This document shows positions 42,609-51,470 of a stretch of 64,000 nucleotides of DNA, piece by piece. Made by a program: the position numbers and the translations under genes. The notes under the pieces are model-generated. The model saw nothing but the letters and a program-made list of their open reading frames with translations, was not told where the DNA came from and searched no databases. This DNA is from Rikenella microfusus DSM 15922 (GTDB lineage Bacteria > Bacteroidota > Bacteroidia > Bacteroidales > Rikenellaceae), in NCBI RefSeq assembly GCF_000427365.1, contig NZ_KE386488.1, positions 1,178,001 to 1,242,000 of the forward strand. The letters run 5' to 3'. How positions within the stretch are numbered: the stretch's first letter is position 1; every line of letters starts with the position of its first letter.

Positions 42609-44276
42609 ATGGATATACTGATACGCATTCTCAATATCGTCGGCTCGCTCGGTCTTTTCCTTTACGGGATGAAACTGATGAGCGAAGCCCTGCAACGCGC
42701 CGCGGGAAGCCGACTGCGCCGCGTGACGGGACGCATGGCCGCCACGCCGCTTTCGCAGATCGCCTCCACCGCCGCGGTAACGGCCACCGTACAGTCCTCC
42801 AGCGCGATCACCGTAATGATCGTCAGCTTCGTGAACGCCGGAATCGTAAACCTGCGGCAGGCGATCGGAATGATTATGGGAGCCAATATCGGGACGACCG
42901 TTACGGCATGGATCATCGCCGTCTTCGGTTTCGAACTGAATTTTTCCGTCATTTCGGTGCCGATGGTCGGGCTGGGATTCGCCCTGATCCTGCTCCATAA
43001 AGCCCGTTACCGTGCGCTGGGCGAGATCGTCATCGGTTTCGCGCTGATGCTGCTGGGGCTGGCCGTGCTCCAATCTTCGATGAGCGGCGTCGCCCAGAAT
43101 ACGGCCTTGTTCCGCGAACTGGCCGTTTATGCCGACCTGGGCTATCTGTCCGTCATTCTGTTCGTGTTGATCGGCGCCCTGCTGACCGCGATTCTGCAAT
43201 CGTCGAGCGCCACCATCACCCTGACGATCATCATGTGCCAGAGCGGCTGGATTCCCTTCGAAGCAGGAGCGGCGATGATCCTCGGCGAAAACGTCGGAAC
43301 CACCGTGACGGCCAACCTCGCGGCGATCGTGGCCAATACTTCGGCCAAACGGGCCGCCCTGTCGCACACCCTGTTCAATGTAGCGGGATTGGTATGGGTC
43401 GTGCCGCTGATGCCGTGGATTACGGACGGAATCGCCGGCCTGTTCGCCGGCATGGGCCATACGGGACCGGAAGCCGCCCCCCTGATGCTGGCTTTTTTCC
43501 ATTCGGGATTCAATATCCTGAATGTCTGTCTGTTGGTCAATTTTATCCCGCAGATCATGCGGTCGGTGACGTGGATGGTGCACCAGTCGCCCGACGACAA
43601 CCGCAAACGGCTTTTCGCGCTCGATTCGGGCATGGTCTCCACGCCGGAACTGTCGCTGATGCAGGCCCACAACGAAATCACCAACCACGCCAAACGGGTC
43701 CTCAAGATGTTCGGTATGGTGCGTTCGCTGATGACGACCACCAATGCGCAGGAGTTCCTGGCTGCGTACGAGCATGTGGAAAAATACGAACGGATCACCG
43801 ACCGCGTGGAACGCGAAATCATCACTTACCTGTCGCGTATCACCTCGCAGGATAACAGCGAAGGGGCTACACGCCGTCTGCAAACCATGTTCCGCACCAT
43901 TTCGCATATCGAACAGATCGGGGACGGCAATCTGGAGCTGGCCCGGATACTTCGGACCAAGAAAGAGCGCAACCTTTGGTTCAATCAGGAGCTGCGGGAC
44001 AAACTGGGGAGTCTGTTCGACTTGGTGGAACAGGCGCTGTACGTGATGGTGACGAACCTCGAAAATCCCACGGCCGAAGGGGTCGAGCGCTCGCGGGCCA
44101 TCGAGCAGCAGATCAACCTGACGAGCGCACGGCTGCGCGGCGAACAGCTGCAGGAGGCCCAAGGACAGGATTACAAATATATGGCGGGCATCGCTTTCAT
44201 CGAGATGGTGGTGGAATGCGAGAAACTGGGCGATGCCGCCGTCCATATCTCCGCCGAACAGGCGGAAGGCCTGTAA
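42609..44276 (+). CDS. Na+/phosphate cotransporter with PhoU-like domain
   Basis: A 555-residue NptA/YjbB-type transporter. Two inverted Na/Pi repeats carry the paired QSSS motifs TVQSSSAITVMIV (about 60) and ILQSSSATITLTI (about 198), with GANIGTTVTAW and GENVGTTVTANL after them. About eight to nine hydrophobic segments end near residue 320. Residues 345-545 form a PhoU-like helical domain (NEITNHAKRVLKMFGMV, ECEKLGDAAVHIS). It probably moves phosphate across the inner membrane. Confidence 0.92.
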   Translation: MDILIRILNIVGSLGLFLYGMKLMSEALQRAAGSRLRRVTGRMAATPLSQIASTAAVTATVQSSSAITVMIVSFVNAGIVNLRQAIGMIMGANIGTTVTAWIIAVFGFELNFSVISVPMVGLGFALILLHKARYRALGEIVIGFALMLLGLAVLQSSMSGVAQNTALFRELAVYADLGYLSVILFVLIGALLTAILQSSSATITLTIIMCQSGWIPFEAGAAMILGENVGTTVTANLAAIVANTSAKRAALSHTLFNVAGLVWVVPLMPWITDGIAGLFAGMGHTGPEAAPLMLAFFHSGFNILNVCLLVNFIPQIMRSVTWMVHQSPDDNRKRLFALDSGMVSTPELSLMQAHNEITNHAKRVLKMFGMVRSLMTTTNAQEFLAAYEHVEKYERITDRVEREIITYLSRITSQDNSEGATRRLQTMFRTISHIEQIGDGNLELARILRTKKERNLWFNQELRDKLGSLFDLVEQALYVMVTNLENPTAEGVERSRAIEQQINLTSARLRGEQLQEAQGQDYKYMAGIAFIEMVVECEKLGDAAVHISAEQAEGL

Positions 44277-44493
44277 TGGCTCTCCCGGCGGCACGCAAAC
44301 CGGGGCTTACTCCGCCCGAAAAAGACGGAAAAATCGGATAACTTATCCTGCTATGGCTTCGGTCAGCGCCGCCCCCTTCCGACTGAACGAACGCCCGGTC
44401 GGAATGCCCGGCGGCGCCGCAGAGCCGAAATCGGTTTTCCGGACCGTCAGTCCCTCGTGCGCAAACCGAAAACGGCTACCGTAATTCCCGGTT

Positions 44494-45990
44494 TTAGAAC
44501 TGGAAATAGATAAACGGCTGGACATCGCCGTTGCGCAACTGCATGATGAGCCAGATCAGCCCCGTCATCATCACCGCATAGAGCACGATCGGCATCCGCT
44601 GTACCAGCTGCAAAGTGCGTGCCTCGACACGGGCGCTGGCGAAATGGAGCAGGTATCCCAGCGCCATCAGCATGACCACCCATTTGTATCCCGTCACGAA
44701 ATCGAAGAAAATCTCCGGGTGGAAAGCCGTGAAAATCTGCGAAAACACCTGCCCGGCCACCTCCATGGAGGGCGACCGGAAGAAAACCCACGTCACGCAG
44801 ACGAAGCCGAACGTGACCGCGATGCCGATTACCCTGCGCCAGCGGGGCATGTCCGCCCCCGTCGGTCTGAAACTCAGGAAACGGTTCATCGTCCACTTGT
44901 GGCAGGCCAGCCCCGCGCCGTGCAGGCCGCCCCACACGATGAAACGCACCGCCGCGCCGTGCCACAGGCCGCCCAGCAACATCGTCGCCATCAGATTCAG
45001 GTAGGTACGCAGGCGACCTTTGCGGTTGCCGCCCAGCGAGATGTACAGATAATCCTTGAGCCAGCTCGACAGCGAGATGTGCCACCGCCGCCAGAACTCC
45101 GTGATCGTCGCCGACTTATAGGGCGAATCGAAGTTGGCGTTGAACCGGAAACCCAGCAGGAGCGCGATTCCGATAGCCATGTCCGAATAACCCGAGAAAT
45201 CGCAGTAAATCTGCAAAGCGTACCCCAGTACTCCCATCAGATTTTCCAGTCCCGTATAGAGCATCGGGTTGTCGAAGATACGGTCCACGAAATTGAGGCT
45301 GATGAAGTCCGAAATCACCGCTTTCTTGAACAGACCGCACAGGATCAGCCAGAATCCTTCGCCGAACTGCGCCCGGCTGACGATCAGCGGCCGCTGGTGT
45401 ATCTGAGGAATGAAGTCGCGCGCCCGCACGATCGGCCCCGCCACCAGCTGCGGGAAAAACGAGATGTAGAACAGGTAGTCGATCCAGCGGCGCAGCGGTT
45501 CCACTTTGCCCCGGTAAAGGTCGATGATGTAGCTCATCGACTGGAACGTGAAGAACGAAATGCCGATCGGCAGGAAGATATTCCTGAACTCCAGGGGGTC
45601 GGCCAGGAAGTTGTTGAATATTTCGATCAGGAAGTTAGTGTACTTGAAATACCCTAACATACCGAGGTTCACGCACACGCTGAGGGCTACCAGCCACCGC
45701 CGTGCCCGCCGCGTGCGGGCGCGGGCGATGAAATGGCCGATCAGGAAATCGCTCGTGGCCGTGAACATCAGGAGCAGGAAAAAGATCCCGCTGGTCTTAT
45801 AGTAGAAATAGAGCGAGAAAAGCGTGACGTAGACGATCCGCAGGGTTACCGTCCGGCGCATGAACCCGTAGAAAAAGGTGAACCCCAGAAACAGGAACAG
45901 GAACAGGCCGCTGGTAAACAACAACGGCTCTTCGGGGTTGTATTTCAGCAGTTCGACGAGGTTACTGAGCTGTTGAGCCATAGCCGACAT
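44494..45990 (-). CDS. MBOAT O-acyltransferase (DltB/AlgI/PatA-like)
   Basis: A 498-residue inner-membrane acyltransferase with about 11 hydrophobic segments. It has SYIIDLYRGKVEPLRR, the conserved SSWLKDYLYISLGGNRKG and the catalytic-histidine region GLWHGAAVRFIVWGGLHG. Such proteins carry acetyl (or other acyl) groups out through the membrane to a periplasmic SGNH partner; here two SGNH genes lie directly upstream. The 5' end overlaps the first SGNH gene by 29 bases from the ATG at 45990, or 20 from that at 45981. The target glycan (peptidoglycan, capsule or other) is not decidable from sequence. Confidence 0.9.
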   Translation of the reverse strand: MSAMAQQLSNLVELLKYNPEEPLLFTSGLFLFLFLGFTFFYGFMRRTVTLRIVYVTLFSLYFYYKTSGIFFLLLMFTATSDFLIGHFIARARTRRARRWLVALSVCVNLGMLGYFKYTNFLIEIFNNFLADPLEFRNIFLPIGISFFTFQSMSYIIDLYRGKVEPLRRWIDYLFYISFFPQLVAGPIVRARDFIPQIHQRPLIVSRAQFGEGFWLILCGLFKKAVISDFISLNFVDRIFDNPMLYTGLENLMGVLGYALQIYCDFSGYSDMAIGIALLLGFRFNANFDSPYKSATITEFWRRWHISLSSWLKDYLYISLGGNRKGRLRTYLNLMATMLLGGLWHGAAVRFIVWGGLHGAGLACHKWTMNRFLSFRPTGADMPRWRRVIGIAVTFGFVCVTWVFFRSPSMEVAGQVFSQIFTAFHPEIFFDFVTGYKWVVMLMALGYLLHFASARVEARTLQLVQRMPIVLYAVMMTGLIWLIMQLRNGDVQPFIYFQF

Positions 45991-47266
45991 ATCCGTTGTA
46001 TAGTGCGTTATAGATCAGAAGGCCCTGCACGCGGTACCCTTCTTCAGTATAATGAATCCTGTCGCGTCCCATCAGCCCGTATTCGGCCCAGCTTTCGGCT
46101 GACCCTTCGCCGCCCGTGGCCCCATAGAGGTCGATAAAAGCCACCCCTTTGTCCTGCGCGTAACGTTTCAGCGTCCGGCTGACCCGTCCGAAATTGGCGT
46201 TCGGCGTTCCGCGCTTGAACGCCTGCGTCGGAGCCGTCAGCAGAATGGCTGCCTCCGGGTTGGCTGCCCGAAGCGGGGCGACGAAACGGTCGATCTCGCG
46301 ATAGAAGACTTCGTCGTTGAAGTTGTTGCCGGAGGCTTCGTTGGAACCCATCGAAAGGATAATGAGGTCGGGTTCGAGGGCCGCGCTCTGGCGGATCGCC
46401 TCTTCCTGACGGCCCCAGTGCAGGTAACAGGCGCTATTGACGCCGATCGCGTGGTAGAGTATGCCGTCGCGTCCGTTTTCGAGCGAGAACCCGTAGATCG
46501 GTCCTTTGGCGAACCGGCCGTCGGCATAGGTGCGCAGTTCCAACGAATCGACGGTGGCTATCAGGTCGATGTCGGTATTGAAGTCGTAAATGATATCCGG
46601 AGCGCCCAGTCCGGCGGAGAGGCTGTCGTCGGCCTCGATGATGGGGGCGTATTTGTCGTGAAACACACGCACACGGTTGAAACCGTAGTCCAGGCTGTCG
46701 CCGGTAGGCAGGGTACAGATCAGGATGCGGTTGTCGGCGGTGGAGCTTTGCACGGCCACGCCGCTGATGCCGATCGGCAGGGCGCACCGGGAATTGACGG
46801 CGCGGGCGGAACTCCACTGGCCGCACCGGCCGGGCAGCGGACGGATGGCGTAGTCGCGCGGTTCGTTGCTGCCGCATATCTTATGGGGCACGATCATGCC
46901 GCGGCCTGCGTTGCCGAACCGGCTGTGCAGATGCCGCATGATGACGTCGGTCATGAATCCGGCCTGGATGTGGGAGTCGCCGAAGTGGATGATATTGACC
47001 AGACGAGGCCCGTCGGCGGACAAACTGTCGGAGCAGGCCGTGCGGATACTGTCGAGCTGCCGCAGCTTAGTGTAAAAGGGAACCAGATTGCGGGCGGGAT
47101 CGGAAATGGTGTCGGCGGTGGTGTCCACAAAGGGATACGAGGCGATAAACACCGAATCGGAGGGCGTTGTTTCCTCTTCTTCCTGCCGGGCGCCGCTGCC
47201 GCCGGCAGCACAACTGCTGACTACGGCAATGATCCCCAATATCGTATATACTATATGCTTCAACAT
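45962..47266 (-). CDS. SGNH/GDSL hydrolase-fold lipoprotein, O-acetylation partner
   Basis: A 434-residue predicted lipoprotein (lipobox AVVSSC, Cys19) with a C-terminal SGNH domain. Block I is IIHFGDSHIQAG (Ser98 region, GDSH at about 96-99), block III LSMGSNEASGNNF, and block V GRDRIHYTEEGY (Asp and His of the triad). An insert (about 140-290) carries a beta-rich region. It overlaps the MBOAT start, like PatB or AlgJ/AlgX-type partners that receive the acyl group. The ATG at 47266 gives the signal peptide; the frame stays open upstream only because element D happens to lack stops. Confidence 0.87.
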   Translation of the reverse strand: MLKHIVYTILGIIAVVSSCAAGGSGARQEEEETTPSDSVFIASYPFVDTTADTISDPARNLVPFYTKLRQLDSIRTACSDSLSADGPRLVNIIHFGDSHIQAGFMTDVIMRHLHSRFGNAGRGMIVPHKICGSNEPRDYAIRPLPGRCGQWSSARAVNSRCALPIGISGVAVQSSTADNRILICTLPTGDSLDYGFNRVRVFHDKYAPIIEADDSLSAGLGAPDIIYDFNTDIDLIATVDSLELRTYADGRFAKGPIYGFSLENGRDGILYHAIGVNSACYLHWGRQEEAIRQSAALEPDLIILSMGSNEASGNNFNDEVFYREIDRFVAPLRAANPEAAILLTAPTQAFKRGTPNANFGRVSRTLKRYAQDKGVAFIDLYGATGGEGSAESWAEYGLMGRDRIHYTEEGYRVQGLLIYNALYNGYVGYGSTAQ

Positions 47267-47275
47267 CCCATTTTT

Positions 47276-47670
47276 ACCCGTTCGTTTATTCTGTACGTTA
47301 AGTTTTGAGGTAACCGTTCTTTCTTTGAAAAGAAAGAACCGAAGAGCCGACGCAGCAGCCGAGTGCAATCGAACTCGTTCGAATGGCCGAGGCGCAAGGA
47401 GGAAAGCGAAGCCAAACTTTTTGAGATCGTATCTCCTGAGTTTGGCAGGTGCCCTTTTCTTCAGGATTTTCGGCTGGAACGACAGTTCGCGTTGTTTTGC
47501 GGTTCGCAGAACCGCCGGCCTTGTCGCCCTGGCGCTCTGCGCCACGGGGGGAGGGCGACAGGCCGAACCTCAAGTTTAGGTGCAGGCCGTCGTTTCGGAC
47601 GAACAGTATTCCGGAACCCGAAGCGTGCACAGTTGCCTCAAAACTTAACGTACAGAATAAACGAACGGTT
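47276..47670 (-). repeat. inverted-end intercistronic element, copy D (family 1)
   Basis: About 395 bp filling the gap between the two SGNH genes, from 5 bases after the stop of the upstream gene to 9 bases before the start of the downstream one (both minus strand). The ends ACCCGTTCGTTTATTCTG (plus strand, 47276 on) and TACAGAATAAACGAACGGT (to about 47670) are inverted. Read on the minus strand, the interior matches copy B over about 280 bases in the same orientation relative to transcription, and the palindrome GTTCTTTC...GAAAGAAC sits at 47318-47338. Confidence 0.87.
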
Positions 47671-47675
47671 ATATA

Positions 47676-49139
47676 TTATTGTGCGGTTGTAATCGCGTCG
47701 AACAGCGCCGTAGCGATTTTGCGTCCGCCCCTGGCCGAGATATGCGTATAATCCTTCGCCGCCCAGCCGTTTTTGACAAACGCGCTCATACCTCCCGCCG
47801 CCCGCATCGCATCGTACGTATTCCAGAACAGCACCCCGCAGTCCCTGGCCACCTGTTCCTGCGCCGCGACCATCGCCCGGATACCCGGCATCGTCACGAA
47901 AGCGCCGTTGCTGCGCGTCGCCCGGTCTCCCACGCTCATTACCAGAATCGCCGTCCCCGGAAAACAACGCCTGATGTGGTTCACCACCGCTGTCATCTGT
48001 TTCCGGTAAGCCGAATAATCCGTCACCTGGCTCGACACCACATTCAGCCCGTACTGCAAAATAATCAAGTCATACGGCGACAACTTGCCGAACTGCTCGC
48101 TCAGCACCGGACTGATACGTCCCATCGCCGTGCCCGAATTTCCCCGTACCGAGAAATTGTCCACGCTCACCCCCGTCGGATTCTCCAGAAACACCCCATA
48201 AGCCGTAAATCCCTCCACGTCGCTGATCTGGTAGCGGATCGACCGGAAATCGCCGTCGAGCTGAACCTCCTGCAACGACTCCATCGGGTCGGTATTGAAC
48301 AGGAACTCCTCCTCGCCATTGACCGTGGCCCGGATCACCGACCTCCCCTTGCTGATGAACAACAGCCTGGCCCGCCCGAAACGGTCGAGATGCTTTTTGT
48401 GCGACGACCCTTTGTATTCCACATAGCTGTCTTCCGAGGGCGTGAAACGAAACGCCGAAATCGTGAACCCCTCCTGTTTGCTATTGACGATCGAACTCTG
48501 TTTCCACTGGCCGAACTTATGCCCCACCGTTTGCCGGAACCCGGCCACCTGCGAAGTGATCGGCACGAATCCCACGCCGCCCCCGCCGTAACGGCTCTGC
48601 ATCAGCTCCCGGAAATCGGAAGTCAGCAGGTCGCCTTCGATGAACGAATCACCCATGAATCCGATACGCAGCGGGCGTTTCATCTGCCCGATACCCGCCA
48701 GTTTACCCGTGAAAGTCCGCATCATCGCTCCGTCCGGAGAATAGTCCCGGACCGGAACGGCACTCCCCGCCTGTACAGGGGCGGCAGATACCGTATCGAC
48801 CGGTTCCGGGGCGGCGACGGCCGAATCCGCCGGCAAAACCGGCTCCGGCTCTACGAAAATCGTGCTGACCGAACGGCTGCTGTCTCCGTCGGTCGAGGCG
48901 GTCGTATCCGGTTCCGTTACGGAACGGACGGAATATCCTCCCTGGCGGATGCCGGCACCGGCCTCGGCGTCGAGTCCCTCCAGCTCCTCCACCGTATTCC
49001 CCCGGTCGAGGTCGGCGATAATATTGACAGGTTTGAGTCCGGCCTCCTCCACAGATTCCGTCGGGAGGTACTTCAATCCGAGCATCATCAGGGCGACCAG
49101 CAGAACCAGCCCGAAGGTATAACGGAAATAATTTTTCAT
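47676..49139 (-). CDS. membrane-anchored SGNH hydrolase-fold protein
   Basis: A 487-residue protein with one N-terminal transmembrane anchor (about 7-24) and a Pro/Ala/Ser/Thr-rich spacer (about 70-135) that could span cell wall. The SGNH domain has block I RIGFMGDSFIEGD (GDSF at about 163-166), block III LIILQYGLNVVSS and block V KDYTHISARGG. It differs from the neighbour in being anchored rather than lipidated. Together with the downstream SGNH and MBOAT genes it forms a three-gene acyl-transfer module. The ATG at 49139 is chosen; an upstream GTG/ATG would precede the anchor. Confidence 0.85.
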   Translation of the reverse strand: MKNYFRYTFGLVLLVALMMLGLKYLPTESVEEAGLKPVNIIADLDRGNTVEELEGLDAEAGAGIRQGGYSVRSVTEPDTTASTDGDSSRSVSTIFVEPEPVLPADSAVAAPEPVDTVSAAPVQAGSAVPVRDYSPDGAMMRTFTGKLAGIGQMKRPLRIGFMGDSFIEGDLLTSDFRELMQSRYGGGGVGFVPITSQVAGFRQTVGHKFGQWKQSSIVNSKQEGFTISAFRFTPSEDSYVEYKGSSHKKHLDRFGRARLLFISKGRSVIRATVNGEEEFLFNTDPMESLQEVQLDGDFRSIRYQISDVEGFTAYGVFLENPTGVSVDNFSVRGNSGTAMGRISPVLSEQFGKLSPYDLIILQYGLNVVSSQVTDYSAYRKQMTAVVNHIRRCFPGTAILVMSVGDRATRSNGAFVTMPGIRAMVAAQEQVARDCGVLFWNTYDAMRAAGGMSAFVKNGWAAKDYTHISARGGRKIATALFDAITTAQ

Positions 49140-49163
49140 CTTTCGTCCCGGGACAAATCGTCG

Positions 49164-49171
49164 CAAAAATA
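49164..49171 (-). promoter_or_regulatory. -7 box for the SGNH-SGNH-MBOAT operon
   Basis: On the minus strand TATTTTTG, 24 bases before the ATG at 49139; no clear -33 TTG. Confidence 0.5.
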
Positions 49172-49225
49172 GCTATTTTAATCGGTTCCGGGATGTCCCG
49201 AACGATTTTCGGACCGTCTGCGGAA

Positions 49226-49260
49226 CAAAAAAGCCGCTCCCCTGCGAAAAGGGGAACGGC
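49226..49260 (-). terminator. rho-independent terminator of rpoN
   Basis: On the minus strand, stem GCCGTTCCCC/GGGGAGCGGC (one T-G wobble), loop TTTTCGCA, then TTTTTT. It lies 34 bases after the rpoN stop. Confidence 0.88.
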
Positions 49261-49293
49261 CCGGCCGATAAATGCTGACAAAAAAACGTTTTT

Positions 49294-50712
49294 TTACAAC
49301 TCTTTCCTCAGCCGGGAAGCCGGAATACCCAGCATCTCGCGGTACTTGGCTACCGTGCGTCTCGCGATCTTGTACCCCTTGGCCGTCAGGGTATCCATCA
49401 GAGCTTCGTCGGTCAGCGGATCGTGTTTGTCTTCGTTTTCGATGGCTTCGGCCAGGATACGCTTGATTTCGCGCGTGGACACCTCCTCGCCGCCTTCCGT
49501 CGGCAATCCTTCGGAGAAGAAATATTTGAGCAGGAAAACGCCGAAATGGGTCTGGATATACTTGCTGTTCACCACACGGGAGATAGTGGATATATCGAAT
49601 CCCGTGGCGTCGGCGATGTCTTTGAGAATCATCGGGCGCAGCTTCGCCTCGTCGCCCTCCACGAAATAGTCGTGCTGGAACTGGAGGATCGCCCGCATGG
49701 TCTTCATCAGGGTTTCCTGCCGTTGCCGGATGGCGGAGATGAACCATTTGGCCGATTCGATCTTCTGCCGGATGAATTGCAGGGCCTCTTTGTCCGATTC
49801 GCTCTGGCTGCCGCTGTTCATGGCTTTCTCGGCCATACGCAGGTAGCTGCTGTTGATCTTCAGGTCGGGCACGCTGCGCGAAGCGAGCTGGAGGTCGAAA
49901 TTGCCGTTGCTGTAATCCAGAATGAAGTCCGGAATGATATTCGGCGAGGCCGCCGAACTTTCGTCCGAATAGCCGTTGGTCGGCTTCGGGTTCAGGTGCA
50001 TGATCTCTTCGAGCGCGGCCCGGAATTCGTCTTCCGTCACGCCCAGCCTGCGCATCATCCGTTCGTAATGTTTCTTGACGAAAGCGTCGTAATGGTCGGT
50101 CAGGATCGTTATGGCGAGCCTGACTGCCGGCGTCTGGTTCCGGAGCGCTTTCAGCTGGATGACCAGACATTCGCCCAGGTCCCGCGCCCCGATGCCGGCC
50201 GGGTCGAGCATCTGGACGATCCCCACTACGCGGTCCACCTCCTGTTCGGTCACCTCGATACCCTGCGTGAACGCGATGTCGTCCGCTATGGAGGCCGTGG
50301 GCCGGCGCAGGTACCCGTCGTCGTCGAGCGTCCCGATCACGAAACGGGCGATGGTCATCTCCTTCTCGCTGAGGTTGTGGTAGGCCAACTGCTCGGTCAG
50401 GAAGTCCTGCAAGGACATGCCCTGCGAAAGGGTAGGCGACCGGCGTTCGTCGTCTTTGGAGGTATTGTTGGTCTTGAGTTTATAGGACGAAGCGCTCTCT
50501 TCGTTGCGGATATAGTCTTCGAGCGTCAGGTTCGTTTCGTCCTGGTCGTTTTCGCGCTCCTCTTCTTCGAGCACGGGGTTCTCCTCGATCTCCTGTTTGA
50601 CGCGCTGCTCCAGCTGGAGGGTGGGTAGCTCCAGCAGTTTGATGCCTTGTATCTGCTGCGGCGAAAGCCGCTGCTGCAATTTTTGTTCTAAACTTTGACT
50701 GATAGATGCCAT
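49294..50712 (-). CDS. rpoN: RNA polymerase sigma-54 factor
   Basis: The alternative sigma factor that needs AAA+ activators and reads -24/-12 promoters. 472 residues: the Gln/Leu-rich activator-interacting region I (LEQKLQQRLSPQQIQGIKLL, about 7-26), an acidic region II, core-binding domain, and region III with the helix-turn-helix and the diagnostic RpoN box ARRTVAKYRE (about 448-457). Promoter and terminator are its own, so it is monocistronic. Confidence 0.97.
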   Translation of the reverse strand: MASISQSLEQKLQQRLSPQQIQGIKLLELPTLQLEQRVKQEIEENPVLEEEERENDQDETNLTLEDYIRNEESASSYKLKTNNTSKDDERRSPTLSQGMSLQDFLTEQLAYHNLSEKEMTIARFVIGTLDDDGYLRRPTASIADDIAFTQGIEVTEQEVDRVVGIVQMLDPAGIGARDLGECLVIQLKALRNQTPAVRLAITILTDHYDAFVKKHYERMMRRLGVTEDEFRAALEEIMHLNPKPTNGYSDESSAASPNIIPDFILDYSNGNFDLQLASRSVPDLKINSSYLRMAEKAMNSGSQSESDKEALQFIRQKIESAKWFISAIRQRQETLMKTMRAILQFQHDYFVEGDEAKLRPMILKDIADATGFDISTISRVVNSKYIQTHFGVFLLKYFFSEGLPTEGGEEVSTREIKRILAEAIENEDKHDPLTDEALMDTLTAKGYKIARRTVAKYREMLGIPASRLRKEL

Positions 50713-50758
50713 AGGAAATGATTGGAGAAACAGGCCCTTCGCCGGGGCGCTGTCCGGA

Positions 50759-50789
50759 CAAATGTAGGCATTTTGCCCCTAAATCCCAA
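50759..50789 (-). promoter_or_regulatory. Bacteroidota-type promoter for rpoN
   Basis: Minus strand: TTG (50787-50789), exactly 20 bases, then TACATTTG (50759-50766); 47 bases before the ATG. Confidence 0.75.
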
Positions 50790-51400
50790 TTCAGGGCTGC
50801 TGCGGGGCTGTTTCCGGCCTGTGGGATAAGGGCCGGACGACCATCGATCGTCCGGCCCGCTGCGTTCCGATGGGATGTGGCGGCTTTTATAGTGTCTGAA
50901 AATACGACGTCCTCTCTTTTACCGCTTTTTGCTCCCGGTTTGCCGGATCCGAACGCGTTGCGTAGCTTTTGCCGTGTGTCTTTATCCGGTGTCGGTAACA
51001 ACGGTTATCGCTCAAGACTGCTGTTAATCTGGATTTTATTTTGAACGAGCCGTCACTACCCGAACCCTTCCGGGCATCCGGATTTTATAAAACAAAAAGG
51101 TTAAATACATCGTTTCGCTTTCTCCGGCGAATACAACTCCGGCCGGAACGACCCCTTCAGGGCTTTTGTCAGGGTTTACACGCATATTCGGACGGTACCG
51201 CAGTATCTCGTAAAAAATTATCGCTCCGTTTCGGGTAAAACCGCATATGCTTACCGACTCCTGAAAGGTTGTCCCCCGGTTCCCTTTCCAGATGCGACAC
51301 GGTATCGCCCGAGTCATATCGAGCCGTGCGGATAAAACCGGACAGTGTTTGTATCCGCTTGATTTTGCGGGACAATCGAGAGGCATTCGGGATCCTGCCG
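50790..51400. other. non-coding gap between rpoN and pepE
   Basis: About 600 bases with open frames on both strands but no recognisable protein, no start-site signals and no repeat shared with the other families. Nothing further can be supported. Confidence 0.5.
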
Positions 51401-51450
51401 GAAACAAAACGTCCCCGGCCAGTTCTGCCGAACGAACTGCGCCGGGGACG
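51401..51450 (-). terminator. terminator of pepE
   Basis: Minus strand: CGTCCCCGGC arm (51441-51450) with GCCGGGGACG (51410-51419), an inner GAACTG/CAGTTC pairing, then GTTTTGTTT. It lies 20 bases after the pepE stop. Confidence 0.8.
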
Positions 51451-51470
51451 GTCCGTAACAGGGGACGGCC

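Noticed and set aside
51036-51407. A 123-residue minus-strand frame between rpoN and pepE
   Set aside because: No signal peptide, no family resemblance, no promoter; overlapping frames exist on the other strand with equal claim.
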